A DNA stretch of 64,000 nt from Micromonospora alfalfae (GCF_022230925.1 NZ_JAKKFH010000008.1:248001-312000), one strand, 5' to 3'; numbered from the stretch's first letter, positions 26,940 through 35,829 are shown. Program-made: numbers and translations. The notes: a model not told the origin generated them from the letters alone.

Positions 26940-27057
26940 CGGGTCGACGTCGTCACTGTGACGCCTCAGCTCACTGTAGGTAGCGCGACCGGTCCGACGG
27001 CGTGTCGGCCAGGTCTCCTACCTCGGTGGCTGGGGCGTCGCCGCCGCGACCTTTCCG

Positions 27058-27450
27058 TCAGGAACCGTCGGGCGGGTCGGCGGGCTGCTGTCCCGGCCAG
27101 AACGGCCACTCCTCGAATGAGCGGCACCGTCCGTCGTCAGCGAACCGCATGACCCACAGGTCGCGGTACTCCTTGTCGACCGGGTCCCCGTAGCGGACCT
27201 CGTGGCGTGACACGGCGGTGTCACTGTCGACCGCGACGATCTCAGTGGTCAGCTGGAACACCTCGTCGGGGCCCTCGCGCTGCTTCTCCCACATCCGAGC
27301 GATGGCCGGCAGGCCGACGACGGGCGTCCAGTACGGCCCCTGCTGATAGCTCGCGTCCTCGGTGAAGAGCGTGACCAGTGCGTCAGTGCCCGGGGTCCGC
27401 CAGAGCCGCTCGTAGGTGGCAAGCCAGTCCTCGACGTGCTTCCTGTCCAT
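27058..27450 (-). CDS. SnoaL-like / NTF2-fold protein
   Basis: A 130-aa single-domain protein with the cone-shaped NTF2/SnoaL pattern: WLATYERLW, LFTEDASYQQGPY, VVGLPAIARMWE and a final FRSFEEWPFWPGQ-like tail. It may act as a small isomerase, hydrolase or binding protein. AGGTGAGG lies 4 nt before ATG 27450; the longer open frame to 27570 is unsupported. Confidence 0.85.
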   Translation of the reverse strand: MDRKHVEDWLATYERLWRTPGTDALVTLFTEDASYQQGPYWTPVVGLPAIARMWEKQREGPDEVFQLTTEIVAVDSDTAVSRHEVRYGDPVDKEYRDLWVMRFADDGRCRSFEEWPFWPGQQPADPPDGS

Positions 27451-27676
27451 GGACCTCACCTTGCCATCCCAGCGGCGGTCAGCTGGCAAAACCCGCAGGC
27501 CACGGGGGGCGCACCCGTCGAGGCGCTGGCCGGCCTCGGCCCTCGACACCCTTGACATCGAAAGGAGCACCCAGTCACACTCCCGATGCTAATTCGATTT
27601 AGCTGTCATCAGAGCCCTCAACTCCCAGCACCGGACCAGACCGCGACGAGCGACCACCACAAAGGAGTCTTCGCGC

Positions 27677-29560
27677 ATGAGGGAAACGACCGGAAGACGC
27701 AGGCTCCGGCTTGCGATCTCGATCCTCGCGCTCACAGCACTCGGTGCGGGGGCCGTCCTCCCCACGCCGGCTGCCGCCGCCGGCAGGCCCGCGCCCGTGC
27801 CGGGCGCGACGGTCAACGCGGACCGCAGCTCACCGACCGGATACACGGTCACGTTCGTCTACCGTAATCCCCACGCCACCCAGGTCCGCCTCGCCGGGGA
27901 TCTGACACTGCTCGACGTCAACACCGGCACCACGCGCTACCAGCCGGAAGAGTGGCAGCCGGGGCGCTACCACGCGGGCGGCACCGAGTTCCTCCGGGAC
28001 ATGACCAGGGACCCGAAGGGAAACTGGTCGGTCTCGGTCCCGCTGCACGCCGGAGGCCTCAGCTACTGGTACCGGGTCTGGGACCCGACCCAGGGCTGGG
28101 AGAACAAGCGCATCTGGGACCCCGCCTCGACGAACCCTCGCCCGCCGGGCGAGTCCTCGTTCCGGGTCAGGAACAACGACGTGCTCGATGCCGTGCACGT
28201 GCCGTACGCCAAGAAGCAGAACGACCCGGTGCTGAAGGCGCGTGCGGACTACGAGTTGCCGGTGGCCGACCGCGCGAAGCGCGGAACCGTCCGGTACGTC
28301 CCGTACACCACGATCCTGGGCGACAGCGGCCACTACCTCGGTGTCTACCTGCCGGCCAACTACGACGCCAACCGCGCTGAGCCGTACAAGGTCGCGTATC
28401 TCGCCCACGGCATCTTCGGCGACGAGACCGACTTCATGGTCCCCGCGAACGTCCCGAACATCCTGGACAACATGACGGCCAGGGGCGAGATCGAGCCGAC
28501 GGTGGTCGTCACCATGGGCAACCACTTCACCGGCACCAGCCTCGGCTTCGCGTCCTACAACCAGACCAACGCGGCCAACAACCTGGTCCAGACGATCCTG
28601 CCCCTCATCGAGAGCAGCTACAACGTCTCGACCGAGCGCTCCGGGCGGGCCTACGCCGGGTTCTCGTACGGCGGGATGACGGGCGGCGTCGTCATCAGGA
28701 ACTACCCGACCACCTTCGCGTTCTACGGACACTTCTCCGGCAACCCGTCGCTCACCACCCAGGACTACGACACCATCGCGAACGCGGTCGGGGACGATGA
28801 CCTCTCCGTCTTCCTCGGCAACGGCGTCTTCGAGGGCAACCTCAACGCCCAGAACGCCATCGCTGACAACTTCCGGGCCCGGGGCTACGCAGCCGCGACG
28901 ACCCAGGTCCCCGGCGCGCACGACGGGATGACGGCCGGCCAACTGTTCACCATCTTCGCCCGGGACCACCTGTGGTCGGGGGTCGACTCCGTGTTGGTGA
29001 CGCCCGCGACGGTGAACCTGACGAAGGGCTGGAACTGGGAAAGGCAGTTCACCGCCCAGGTGACCACCAACGAGGGTGTGAGCCCGGCGGTGACGTGGTC
29101 GGTGCAGGGTGCGACCTCCACCGGCACCACCATCTCCACGACAGGGCTGCTCACGGTCGCCGCCGCGGAGACCGCGTCCTCGTTCACCGTCGTGGCGACG
29201 TCGGTCGTCGATCCGAGCAAGTTCCGCTCGGCCCAGGTCACCCTGACGCCTGCGGGCCCGGCACGGGTCGCGGTGAAGGCGAAGGCCACGCCGGCCTCGG
29301 TCGCGCACGGTGGCACGTTCACGCTGACCGTCGACGTACGGGCACAGTCTGCGCACCGGAAGGCTCCGAAGGTGACCGGCGAAGTCGCCGTCACCTTCGG
29401 CGGAACCACGCGGGTGGTTCCGCTCCGCGGTGGCGCGGCCGTCGTCGAGCTGCCGACCGACGGGCTGCCCGCAGGGGTGTACCCGGTGCACGTCGCCTAC
29501 TCCGGTGACCCGGCCCACGCCCCCACCGCAGCGGTCCAACAGCAACTACGGGTTCGGTAG
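27677..29560 (+). CDS. Secreted esterase with E-set domain and two Ig-like domains
   Basis: A 627-aa exported protein. Signal peptide 1-35 (ISILALTALGAGAVLPTPAAAA); E-set/CBM48-like domain at 45-165 (GYTVTFVYRNPHATQVRLAG); esterase-D type hydrolase at 205-440 with nucleophile Ser330 in AGFSYGG and a likely His in VPGAHDGMT; then a Big_2-type and a Big_3_5-type Ig domain (445-627). It shares its order with the 4461-6035 esterase, and the GYTVTF start of the E-set domain is identical. AAAGGAG precedes the ATG by about 10 nt. Likely a plant-polymer acyl esterase. Confidence 0.87.
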   Translation: MRETTGRRRLRLAISILALTALGAGAVLPTPAAAAGRPAPVPGATVNADRSSPTGYTVTFVYRNPHATQVRLAGDLTLLDVNTGTTRYQPEEWQPGRYHAGGTEFLRDMTRDPKGNWSVSVPLHAGGLSYWYRVWDPTQGWENKRIWDPASTNPRPPGESSFRVRNNDVLDAVHVPYAKKQNDPVLKARADYELPVADRAKRGTVRYVPYTTILGDSGHYLGVYLPANYDANRAEPYKVAYLAHGIFGDETDFMVPANVPNILDNMTARGEIEPTVVVTMGNHFTGTSLGFASYNQTNAANNLVQTILPLIESSYNVSTERSGRAYAGFSYGGMTGGVVIRNYPTTFAFYGHFSGNPSLTTQDYDTIANAVGDDDLSVFLGNGVFEGNLNAQNAIADNFRARGYAAATTQVPGAHDGMTAGQLFTIFARDHLWSGVDSVLVTPATVNLTKGWNWERQFTAQVTTNEGVSPAVTWSVQGATSTGTTISTTGLLTVAAAETASSFTVVATSVVDPSKFRSAQVTLTPAGPARVAVKAKATPASVAHGGTFTLTVDVRAQSAHRKAPKVTGEVAVTFGGTTRVVPLRGGAAVVELPTDGLPAGVYPVHVAYSGDPAHAPTAAVQQQLRVR

Positions 29561-29573
29561 GCCAGCAGGCAGG

Positions 29574-29606
29574 GGTGGGCCGGCGACCTCTCGTCGTCGG
29601 CCCACC
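29574..29606. terminator. Hairpin terminator between convergent genes
   Basis: A 14-bp stem with one G-U-type mismatch (29574-29587 with 29593-29606) and a CTCTC loop, directly after the esterase stop and before the 3' end of the next gene on the opposite strand. Confidence 0.7.
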
Positions 29607-29627
29607 GCCAACCGGCCGTCCGAACCG

Positions 29628-30341
29628 TCAGCTCACGCCCCGAACCGCCTCGATGATCGTCTCGGCGACCTCGCTCGGCCGGGCCACCGCCATCGCGTGC
29701 GATCCACCGACGATCTCGCGTTGCCCCCGGGGGTTGGCCCGCTCGGCCATGAAACGGTGTGCGTCGACCGGGATGTTCTTGTCAGCGTCCCCGAACACGA
29801 ACCAGCTCGGCAGCGATCGCCAGGCGGGGTCGCCGGTGAGCTTGCCGCCCAGGCCCTCTTCGGTGATCGGCCGCTGGGTCCGGGCCATCAGCGCGGCCAT
29901 GTCGTCCGACGCGTCCGCGCAGAACTGCGCGTGGTACTGGTCCTGGCCGATCGCCACCTCGTTGCCGCCGGTGGACACCGGGTACTGCACCAGCGTGTCG
30001 GCGAGGGTGCTGCCGGGGAACTTCGCCGACAGCATCAATGCCGACTCACCGGTGTCCGGGGCTAAGGCGTTGACGTACACGAGGGCCCGCACCGAGGTGT
30101 CGTCGGCCGCGGCCTGCGTGATCACCATGCCCCCGTACGAGTGGCCGACGAGGACGACAGGACCGCCGATCCCCCGGACGACATCCCGCACGTACGCGGC
30201 GTCGCCCGCGACGCTGCGCAGCGGGTTCGCGACGGCCACCGAGTTGTACGCCGAACCCAGCCGCTCAAGCACACCGTTCCAGCTCGCCGACTCGGCGAAC
30301 GCGCCGTGCACGAGCACGATGGTGGGCTGTGGATCAGGCAT
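29628..30341 (-). CDS. Alpha/beta hydrolase (EstC/salicylate esterase-like)
   Basis: A 237-aa hydrolase: VLVHGAFAESASWNGV oxyanion region, nucleophile elbow GHSYGG, Asp in FGDADKNIP, and His in VGGSHAMAVARP. This pattern is typical of the small EstC-like branch used on esters and lactones. No signal peptide. Single-gene unit. Confidence 0.9.
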   Translation of the reverse strand: MPDPQPTIVLVHGAFAESASWNGVLERLGSAYNSVAVANPLRSVAGDAAYVRDVVRGIGGPVVLVGHSYGGMVITQAAADDTSVRALVYVNALAPDTGESALMLSAKFPGSTLADTLVQYPVSTGGNEVAIGQDQYHAQFCADASDDMAALMARTQRPITEEGLGGKLTGDPAWRSLPSWFVFGDADKNIPVDAHRFMAERANPRGQREIVGGSHAMAVARPSEVAETIIEAVRGVS

Positions 30342-30451
30342 GATAGGTGCCCCCTCACTCCGTGAAGCTGTTCACCGCCGGTCGCACTGGTACGCCTGGA
30401 TACCCGTTACGCGAGTGTGAAACGTCCCGTTCCGATGGGCAGGAGGCTGCG

Positions 30452-31117
30452 ATGGCTACCACGATGCTGGCCGAGGTGACGGCCGAACTGGTCGCGCTGG
30501 AGGACCCGAAGGCACGGGAGGTGAACGCCAGACACGGCGACGATCATGGTGTGCACCTCGGCGCGCTTCGGGCGCTGGCGAAGCGGCTGAAGACGCAGCA
30601 CGATCTCGCACGCCAGCTCTGGGCGACGGGTGACGCCTCGGCGCGGCTGCTGGCGATCCTGATCTGCCGTCCCCGGGCGTTCGAGCGGGACGAGTTGGAC
30701 GTCATGTTGCGCGAGGCGCGCGCCCCGAAGGTGCACGACTGGCTCCTGAACTACGTGGTGAAGAAGAGCCCGCACTCCGAGGAACTGCGGCTGGCCTGGT
30801 TCGCCGACCCGGATCCCGTGGTCGCGAGTGCCGGCTGGGCGCTGACCACCGAACGCGTGACGAAGAAGCCCGAGAGTCTCGACCTCCCGGGGCTGCTCAC
30901 TGTGATCGAGGCCGAGATGAAGGACGCGCCGGATCGCCTGCAGTGGGCGATGAACCACTGCCTGGCACAGATCGGCATCGCGCACGCCGAGCACCGCGCC
31001 CGGGCGATCGACATCGGCGAACGCCTCCAGGTGCTCAGGGACTACCCCACCTCCCCCGGCTGTACGTCTCCGTTCGCGCCCACCTGGATCAGCGAAATGG
31101 TGCGCCGAGCGGGATAG
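30452..31117 (+). CDS. DNA alkylation repair (AlkD-like) HEAT-repeat protein
   Basis: A 221-aa all-helical protein resembling the AlkC/AlkD superfamily: LARQLWATGDASARLLAILI, VHDWLLNYVVKKSPH and WAMNHCLAQIGIAH. Such proteins bind DNA through HEAT-like repeats and excise N3/N7-alkylpurines; some members lack activity. AGGAGG lies 5 nt before ATG 30452. It stands just upstream of an MFS pump with its own promoter. Confidence 0.82.
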   Translation: MATTMLAEVTAELVALEDPKAREVNARHGDDHGVHLGALRALAKRLKTQHDLARQLWATGDASARLLAILICRPRAFERDELDVMLREARAPKVHDWLLNYVVKKSPHSEELRLAWFADPDPVVASAGWALTTERVTKKPESLDLPGLLTVIEAEMKDAPDRLQWAMNHCLAQIGIAHAEHRARAIDIGERLQVLRDYPTSPGCTSPFAPTWISEMVRRAG

Positions 31118-31176
31118 GCGGCCCGTTCTCGGTCGATCCCGCATCGACGGGGTCGACGCCGCCTCCCGTACGCCCC

Positions 31177-31182
31177 TATAGT
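31177..31182 (+). promoter_or_regulatory. -10 box of a probable leaderless promoter
   Basis: TATAGT ends 10 nt before ATG 31193, which has no Shine-Dalgarno. With a start site 7-11 nt after the box, transcription would begin at or very near the ATG. A weak -35-like GTCGAC lies about 19 bp upstream. Confidence 0.5.
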
Positions 31183-31192
31183 GAGTTCCATT

Positions 31193-32431
31193 ATGGGACT
31201 TACTGCATTCTGGCGGTGGTGGGTCGCCGGCACGACCAGCCAACTCGGCTCGGCGGTCGGCACACTGGCGCTACCGCTGACCGCGCTGACAGTGCTCCAC
31301 GCGTCGGCCTTCGAGATGGGTCTGATCACGGCGGCGGGCTATCTGGCGTACCTGCTGATCAGCCTGCCGGCCGGCGTGATCGTGCAGCGCCTGCCACTGC
31401 GCGGCATGCAGGTCGCCCTGGATCTGGTCCGGGCCCTCGCCATCGCGTCGGTCCCGCTGGCCTGGTGGTTCGACATGCTGACGGTGGCCCAGCTGATCGC
31501 TGTCGCCCTGGTGGTGAGCTTCGCCAACGTGCTGTTCGACGTGGCGAACCAGACCTTCCTGCCGGAGATCGTCCCGGCCGCACAGTTGCAGGCCCGCAAC
31601 AGCCTCACCTCCGGCACGCATGCCGCCACCGCGCTGGGCGGGCCATCCCTGGGCGGTCTCGCGGTGCAGGTGCTGGGTGCGGTGCCGACGCTGTTCGTGG
31701 ACGCCGTCAGCTACCTGCTCTCCGCCACGTTGCTGCGCACCCTGCCGGCCCGGCGGGTGCAGCGACCGGCCGAGCGGCCGCCGATGGTCACGATGATCCG
31801 CGAGGGCTGGCACTTCGTGCTCCGGCACCCGATCATCGGACCGGCCATGTGGGACGCCACCGCGACGAACTTCGTCAGCGGCGCCATGCTCGCCCTGTTC
31901 CCGTTCTACCTGGCGCGTGAGCTGCACGCCCCGCCGCTCATGATCGGGCTGTTGATCGCCGCCGACGGCCTCGGCTCGCTCATCGGCGCCGCGCTGACCA
32001 CCCGCTTCACCGATCGTTTCGGCACCGCCCGTGGCCTGATCATCGCGGCCGTCGTCAGCGTGGGCGGCGCGCTCATCATCCCGCTGGGCACCGGCGCCGC
32101 CGCATTCCTGGCCTTCGCCATCGGAAACGTCATCCTGGCCAGCTCCACTGTGGTGCTCAGCGTGACCACCCGCACGTACCGAATGCTCGCCAGCCCACCG
32201 GAGCTGCTGTCCCGGGTGATCGCCACTGTCAAGTTCGTCTCCTGGGGCGCCATCCCGGTCGGCGCCCTGCTCGCCGGCATCCTGGCCGGGCCACTCGGCG
32301 CCCGGACCACCCTGCTGATCTTCGGTGCGCTCACAGTGCTGTCCCCGATCATCTACCTGTCGACGCCGATCCGCCGAATGCGTGACCTGCCGCTCGACCC
32401 CACCCCGACACCCACCGTGGCCCGGGTGTGA
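31193..32431 (+). CDS. MFS transporter, macrolide-efflux (MefA) type
   Basis: A 412-aa membrane protein with about 12 transmembrane segments and the MFS_3/TMS layout (AGTTSQLGSAVGTLALPLTAL; VSFANVLFDVANQTFLPEIV). This branch contains drug exporters. ATG 31193 is preceded by a -10 box and not by a ribosome site; GTG 31181 in the same frame is an alternative. No regulator lies next to it. Confidence 0.9.
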   Translation: MGLTAFWRWWVAGTTSQLGSAVGTLALPLTALTVLHASAFEMGLITAAGYLAYLLISLPAGVIVQRLPLRGMQVALDLVRALAIASVPLAWWFDMLTVAQLIAVALVVSFANVLFDVANQTFLPEIVPAAQLQARNSLTSGTHAATALGGPSLGGLAVQVLGAVPTLFVDAVSYLLSATLLRTLPARRVQRPAERPPMVTMIREGWHFVLRHPIIGPAMWDATATNFVSGAMLALFPFYLARELHAPPLMIGLLIAADGLGSLIGAALTTRFTDRFGTARGLIIAAVVSVGGALIIPLGTGAAAFLAFAIGNVILASSTVVLSVTTRTYRMLASPPELLSRVIATVKFVSWGAIPVGALLAGILAGPLGARTTLLIFGALTVLSPIIYLSTPIRRMRDLPLDPTPTPTVARV

Positions 32432-32457
32432 ACCGACCAGCTCGGCTCCCGGTCGGT
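32432..32457 (+). terminator. Short hairpin after the MFS gene
   Basis: ACCGACC (32432-32438) pairs with GGTCGGT (32451-32457) across a 12-nt loop, immediately after the stop codon. Modest stem length. Confidence 0.4.
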
Positions 32458-32625
32458 CCACATCGGTCACCGAAGATATCGACAGAGGGTGTAGCCCACG
32501 GTTCCCCGGGGCAAGAACCCGCGCATGGAGGTAACGGCAGGGCGCGAGGGGCAACAGCTCGGCCGGTGGCACCGCACCGGTGAGCCGGGCCGGGCAGACC
32601 TGGCGACCCCACCGGCCTCCGTCTG

Positions 32626-33408
32626 ATGCGGCTGAGGCACAGCCTCCCCCCGGTGGCGCTCGGCGCGGTGGCGCTCGGCGCGGCGCTGGGTGCCAACCCC
32701 GCTCACGCAGACACCCCGTCGCCGCCGCGTCTCCCGCTGGTGGAGATCGCCACCTCGCCGGAGGCCATCAAGGTTTCGGTGGCCGACGTGGTCGAGGTGG
32801 AGCTGACCGTCCCCCCGCCCCTGCCGACAGCGGTCGTCTCCCTGCCGCTGCCGCTGCCGACGACGGACCCCCTGCCGCTGCCGACGGCCGTTCCGCTGCC
32901 GACGGCCGTTCCGCTGCCGACGGCGTCGGCCACACCCTCCACCGCCCGGCCAAGCCGGCCGGCCCGTACCCGATCGCCGCAGGCCACACCCGCGTCGACC
33001 TCGGCGTCCTCAGGGGCACGCGTTGCCGCACGTCCGTCGCCGGCATCGTCGGCACGGGTGTTGGCGACGACGCGCCGGGACGCCGGCCACGGCACGTCCG
33101 ATGGCCGGGCGTCGAAGCAGGCGCGGGCGACGATGACCGCCGTCACCGGACAGCGGCCCAACCCGCCTGCCCGTCCCGCGCCGGGGCCACCGGCGTTCGT
33201 GTTGGCGCTCGCGTCCGCGCCGACCGGCGTCGGCGCCGGCGGCGCTGATTCACCCACGTCAACAGCCGAAGCGTCGCCGCCCAACTCGCCGCTGCGGCCA
33301 GGGCTCACCGTCACCGCCGTCGACATGCGCGCTACCAGCCGTCCCGTCGAGCGGGGTCCTCCCCCGCCCCGGCAACTCCTGATCACCCACTCGCGTCCAC
33401 GACGTTGA
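32626..33408 (+). CDS. Secreted Pro/Ala/Thr-rich low-complexity protein
   Basis: A 260-aa protein whose only clear landmark is a signal peptide (residues 1-28, VALGAVALGAALGANPAHA). The mature part is rich in Pro, Ala, Ser and Thr and contains a PLPTAV repeat at about residues 84-100. No catalytic domain is visible. There is no good ribosome site before ATG 32626. A long opposite-strand frame overlaps it, but that lacks a signal or any family match. Possibly a wall-spanning or surface protein; function unknown. Confidence 0.5.
   Translation: MRLRHSLPPVALGAVALGAALGANPAHADTPSPPRLPLVEIATSPEAIKVSVADVVEVELTVPPPLPTAVVSLPLPLPTTDPLPLPTAVPLPTAVPLPTASATPSTARPSRPARTRSPQATPASTSASSGARVAARPSPASSARVLATTRRDAGHGTSDGRASKQARATMTAVTGQRPNPPARPAPGPPAFVLALASAPTGVGAGGADSPTSTAEASPPNSPLRPGLTVTAVDMRATSRPVERGPPPPRQLLITHSRPRR
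32875..32926 (+). repeat. 18-bp tandem repeat inside the proline-rich gene
   Basis: The unit CCGCTGCCGACGGCCGTT occurs twice exactly (32875-32892, 32893-32910) and a third time in part. It encodes PLPTAV. Confidence 0.85.
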
Positions 33409-33421
33409 TCAGGAGAGGTTC

Positions 33422-33706
33422 ATGGAAATCGCCGTTATCTGGATCCCCGCCCACATCGAGCCGTCGGAGCCCGCCGTCGCGAGGTGTCTCAGCCACCTTC
33501 ACCGACACTCCTACCGATTCGCAGGAATCATGCGGGCCTCGTGGGAGACCGTCGAGCAGACGATGATCGACGGAGAGGTGGATGTCGTCGTCATCGCCGA
33601 CTTCGCCCACCTCCCGCCGGATCGGTCCCCCCGGATCGAGCTGGCCAACTCCTCCGACGGCGACGCGGACGAGGACCGAACGGTTCCGGACACACAGCTC
33701 CACTGA
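33422..33706 (+). CDS. Small hypothetical protein
   Basis: A 94-aa protein with the start MEIAVIWIPAHIEPSEPAV and a central VDVVVIADFAHLPPDRSPRIEL stretch that looks like a beta-alpha-beta core ending in a resolvase-like or Rossmann-like strand. I do not recognise a characterised family. AGGAGAGG 4 nt before the ATG is a strong start signal, and a hairpin terminates it. Not obviously linked to its neighbours. Confidence 0.7.
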   Translation: MEIAVIWIPAHIEPSEPAVARCLSHLHRHSYRFAGIMRASWETVEQTMIDGEVDVVVIADFAHLPPDRSPRIELANSSDGDADEDRTVPDTQLH

Positions 33707-33714
33707 CACCGCGG

Positions 33715-33743
33715 AGCGCCCCGTCCACTGTGGATGGGGCGCT
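33715..33743 (+). terminator. Hairpin terminator
   Basis: A 14-bp stem with one G-U pair (AGCGCCCCGTCCAC with GTGGATGGGGCGCT), just after the small hypothetical gene. Confidence 0.65.
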
Positions 33744-33917
33744 TCGTCAATTTGGCTTCTCGACCCAGACGCAGTGCTGATCGACGCCGACATCGTGGAC
33801 ATCGACAGAGGTGATCGCCACCGGCACGAGCCGCGGCCCCACCCGGGGAACCCGTACCACCAGAATGTCGGGCGGTGGCATCATGCCGCCATCACCGGGA
33901 CTGACAGGGAGCAGACC

Positions 33918-34658
33918 ATCAGCACCTCCGACACGATCACGCTGTGGCGGCCCACCGGCCAGGCCGAACTTGACCTCGTGGCGGCGGCCGGCTGGCGGGC
34001 TTGGCCACCACGCCTGCCCGACCAGCCGATCTTCTACCCCGTGCTCAACCGCTGGTACGCCACGAAGATCGCCCGCGAGTGGAACGTCCCCGCCGGAGGC
34101 GTCGGTTACGTGACCCGGTTCGACGTGCGACGTTCCTACCTGGACCGCTACGAGGTGCGGCAGGCCGGTGGCCGCGACGTGCTGGAGTACTGGGTCCCCG
34201 CCGAGGAGCTTGACGAATTCAACGCCCAGATCGTCGGCGCGATCATCGCGGAGGCCGAGTACCGGGGCCCGGTCGCCGACGAGGAGTTCACCGACGCGGA
34301 GGAGGCCCTGGGTCGGGCGCTGCCCGAGGCGTGGCGCACCTACCTGCAGGGCGAGTCGTGGTTCCGGCGAGGCTGGATGACCACCGAGGCCTACGTGTGG
34401 CTCAATTCGCCGCGCGAGATGCTCGAGCTGCACGAGGCGTGGGACCAGGCCACCGTCACACACCCCGGTATCGCGATCATCGGCGGTGACGGCTCCAGGG
34501 AACAGCTCGTCCTCGACCTGGGTCGTGACCCCGCCCCGGTGCTGCTTGTCGACATCGCCAGCGACGGGTGGGACACCGCCATCCGGCAAGCCGACGATGT
34601 CAGCCAGCTCATCGACCGCATCGAGGCGGGCACCTTCACGTTCGACCTGGAGGACTGA
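33918..34658 (+). CDS. Two-domain protein: ADP-ribosylation-associated-like domain plus SMI1/KNR4 (SUKH) domain
   Basis: A 246-aa cytoplasmic protein. Residues 5-110 (TITLWRPTGQAELDLV, PIFYPVLNRWYATKIAREWN, EYWVPAEELDEFN) match a domain common in actinobacteria as a short stand-alone protein, sometimes labelled ADP-ribosylation/crystallin J1. Residues 125-246 (LGRALPEAWRTYLQGES, LNSPREMLELHEAW, GIAIIGGDGSREQLVLDL) form a SUKH domain, the fold of many polymorphic-toxin immunity proteins. Start is uncertain: no ATG fits. ATC 33918 has AGGGAG 6 nt upstream and matches the homologous N-terminus; GTG 33795 in the same frame is the fallback. No toxin gene lies beside it. Confidence 0.7.
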   Translation: MSTSDTITLWRPTGQAELDLVAAAGWRAWPPRLPDQPIFYPVLNRWYATKIAREWNVPAGGVGYVTRFDVRRSYLDRYEVRQAGGRDVLEYWVPAEELDEFNAQIVGAIIAEAEYRGPVADEEFTDAEEALGRALPEAWRTYLQGESWFRRGWMTTEAYVWLNSPREMLELHEAWDQATVTHPGIAIIGGDGSREQLVLDLGRDPAPVLLVDIASDGWDTAIRQADDVSQLIDRIEAGTFTFDLED

Positions 34659-34724
34659 CCCGAGCCGGGCAACGAGCCACCACTCACCCCGACCCGGTCA
34701 CGACGCCACGACGAACCCCATCGG

Positions 34725-35618
34725 TCAGGCCGCGACGGCCGCCCGGACGTCGTCGTCAGCGGCGCGCAGCCGGGCCGCTGCCTCCTCGGCCGTGCAATTC
34801 GCCAGCAGCAGCACGATGGCCGTCTTGGCGTGCCCGTGCGCCGCCGCGAGCGCCCGCGCCGCCGTGTCGAGGTCGGTGTCGGCGGCCTCGGCGACGATTC
34901 GACGCGCCCGGTCGACGAGCTTCTCGTTGGTGGCGTTCATGTCCACCATCAGATTGCCGTACACCTTGCCGAGCCGGGCCATCGTGGCGGTCGAGAGCAT
35001 GTTGCAGACCAGCTTCTCGGCGGTGCCGGCCTTGAGCCGGGTGGAGCCGGTGAGCACCTCGGGGCCGGTGGGCACCTCGATGGCGACGTCGGCGTGCCGG
35101 CTGGTCACCGCGTCGGTGTTGCAGGCCACCGAGACGGTCGCCGCGCCAAGCGCGCGGGCGTGATCCAACCCACCGACCACGTACGGGGTACGGCCACTCG
35201 CGGCGAGCCCGACCACTGTGTCGCGGGCGGTCAGGCCGACGGCGTCGAGGTCGGCGACGGCGCGGGTCGGGTCGTCCTCCGCTCCCTCGACGGCGACGCC
35301 GAAGGCTCGTGCCCCGCCAGCGAGCAGGCCGACGACCCGCTCGGGCGTCGTACCGAAGGTGGGTGGGATCTCGACGGCGTCGAGCATGCCGATCCGGCCG
35401 CTGGTGCCCGCGCCTAGGTAGATCAGCCGTCCGCCCTGACGAAGCGACGCCACTATGACGTCGACGGCCGCGGCGATGTCCGGCACGGCCCGGCGGACTG
35501 CGTCGGCGACCGTCTGGTCCTCGTCGTTCATCGCGAGAAGCAGCTCGGTGGGAGACATCCGGTCAAGGTCGCCGGTCTTGTCGTTGCGGGTCTCGGTGCC
35601 GAGGGTGCTGAGGTCCAC
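34725..35618 (-). CDS. murQ: N-acetylmuramic acid 6-phosphate etherase
   Basis: A 297-aa protein, the normal MurQ length, with SIS-domain hallmarks: IYLGAGTSGRIGMLDAVEIPPTFG, the VVGLAASGRTPYVVGGLDHA loop, and EVLTGSTRLKAGTAEKLVCNMLST near the catalytic Glu. It splits MurNAc-6-P into GlcNAc-6-P and D-lactate. Start GTG 35618 fits the conserved N-terminus (LSTLGTETRN, LDRMSP). Divergent from a symporter and anmK; together they form a MurNAc recovery unit. Confidence 0.95.
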   Translation of the reverse strand: MDLSTLGTETRNDKTGDLDRMSPTELLLAMNDEDQTVADAVRRAVPDIAAAVDVIVASLRQGGRLIYLGAGTSGRIGMLDAVEIPPTFGTTPERVVGLLAGGARAFGVAVEGAEDDPTRAVADLDAVGLTARDTVVGLAASGRTPYVVGGLDHARALGAATVSVACNTDAVTSRHADVAIEVPTGPEVLTGSTRLKAGTAEKLVCNMLSTATMARLGKVYGNLMVDMNATNEKLVDRARRIVAEAADTDLDTAARALAAAHGHAKTAIVLLLANCTAEEAAARLRAADDDVRAAVAA

Positions 35619-35829
35619 GGGGTGCTCGTTCCTCTCGCTGGTGTGCAGTCGCCGGCCGGCGGGGAGAGGTCCTCCGGTCGCTCGGCGGTTCGCCGCCGAG
35701 CGCGTCCTCGCGACCCGCCGCCGCGGCCGGGCCGAGGGCGCAGCTGCGAACAGTCCCCGTATCAGCAGGCTGAAACCACAGCGTAACCAGCCCGGACGGG
35801 CGGTGGCAAAAAGTTTCGCGTTAGGGTGG

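Noticed and set aside
27552..27557. TTGACA as -35 box for the second esterase
   Set aside because: No acceptable -10 hexamer at 16-19 bp spacing.
32703..33386. 227-codon minus-strand frame opposite the proline-rich gene
   Set aside because: No signal peptide, ribosome site or domain; the plus frame has a proper signal peptide.
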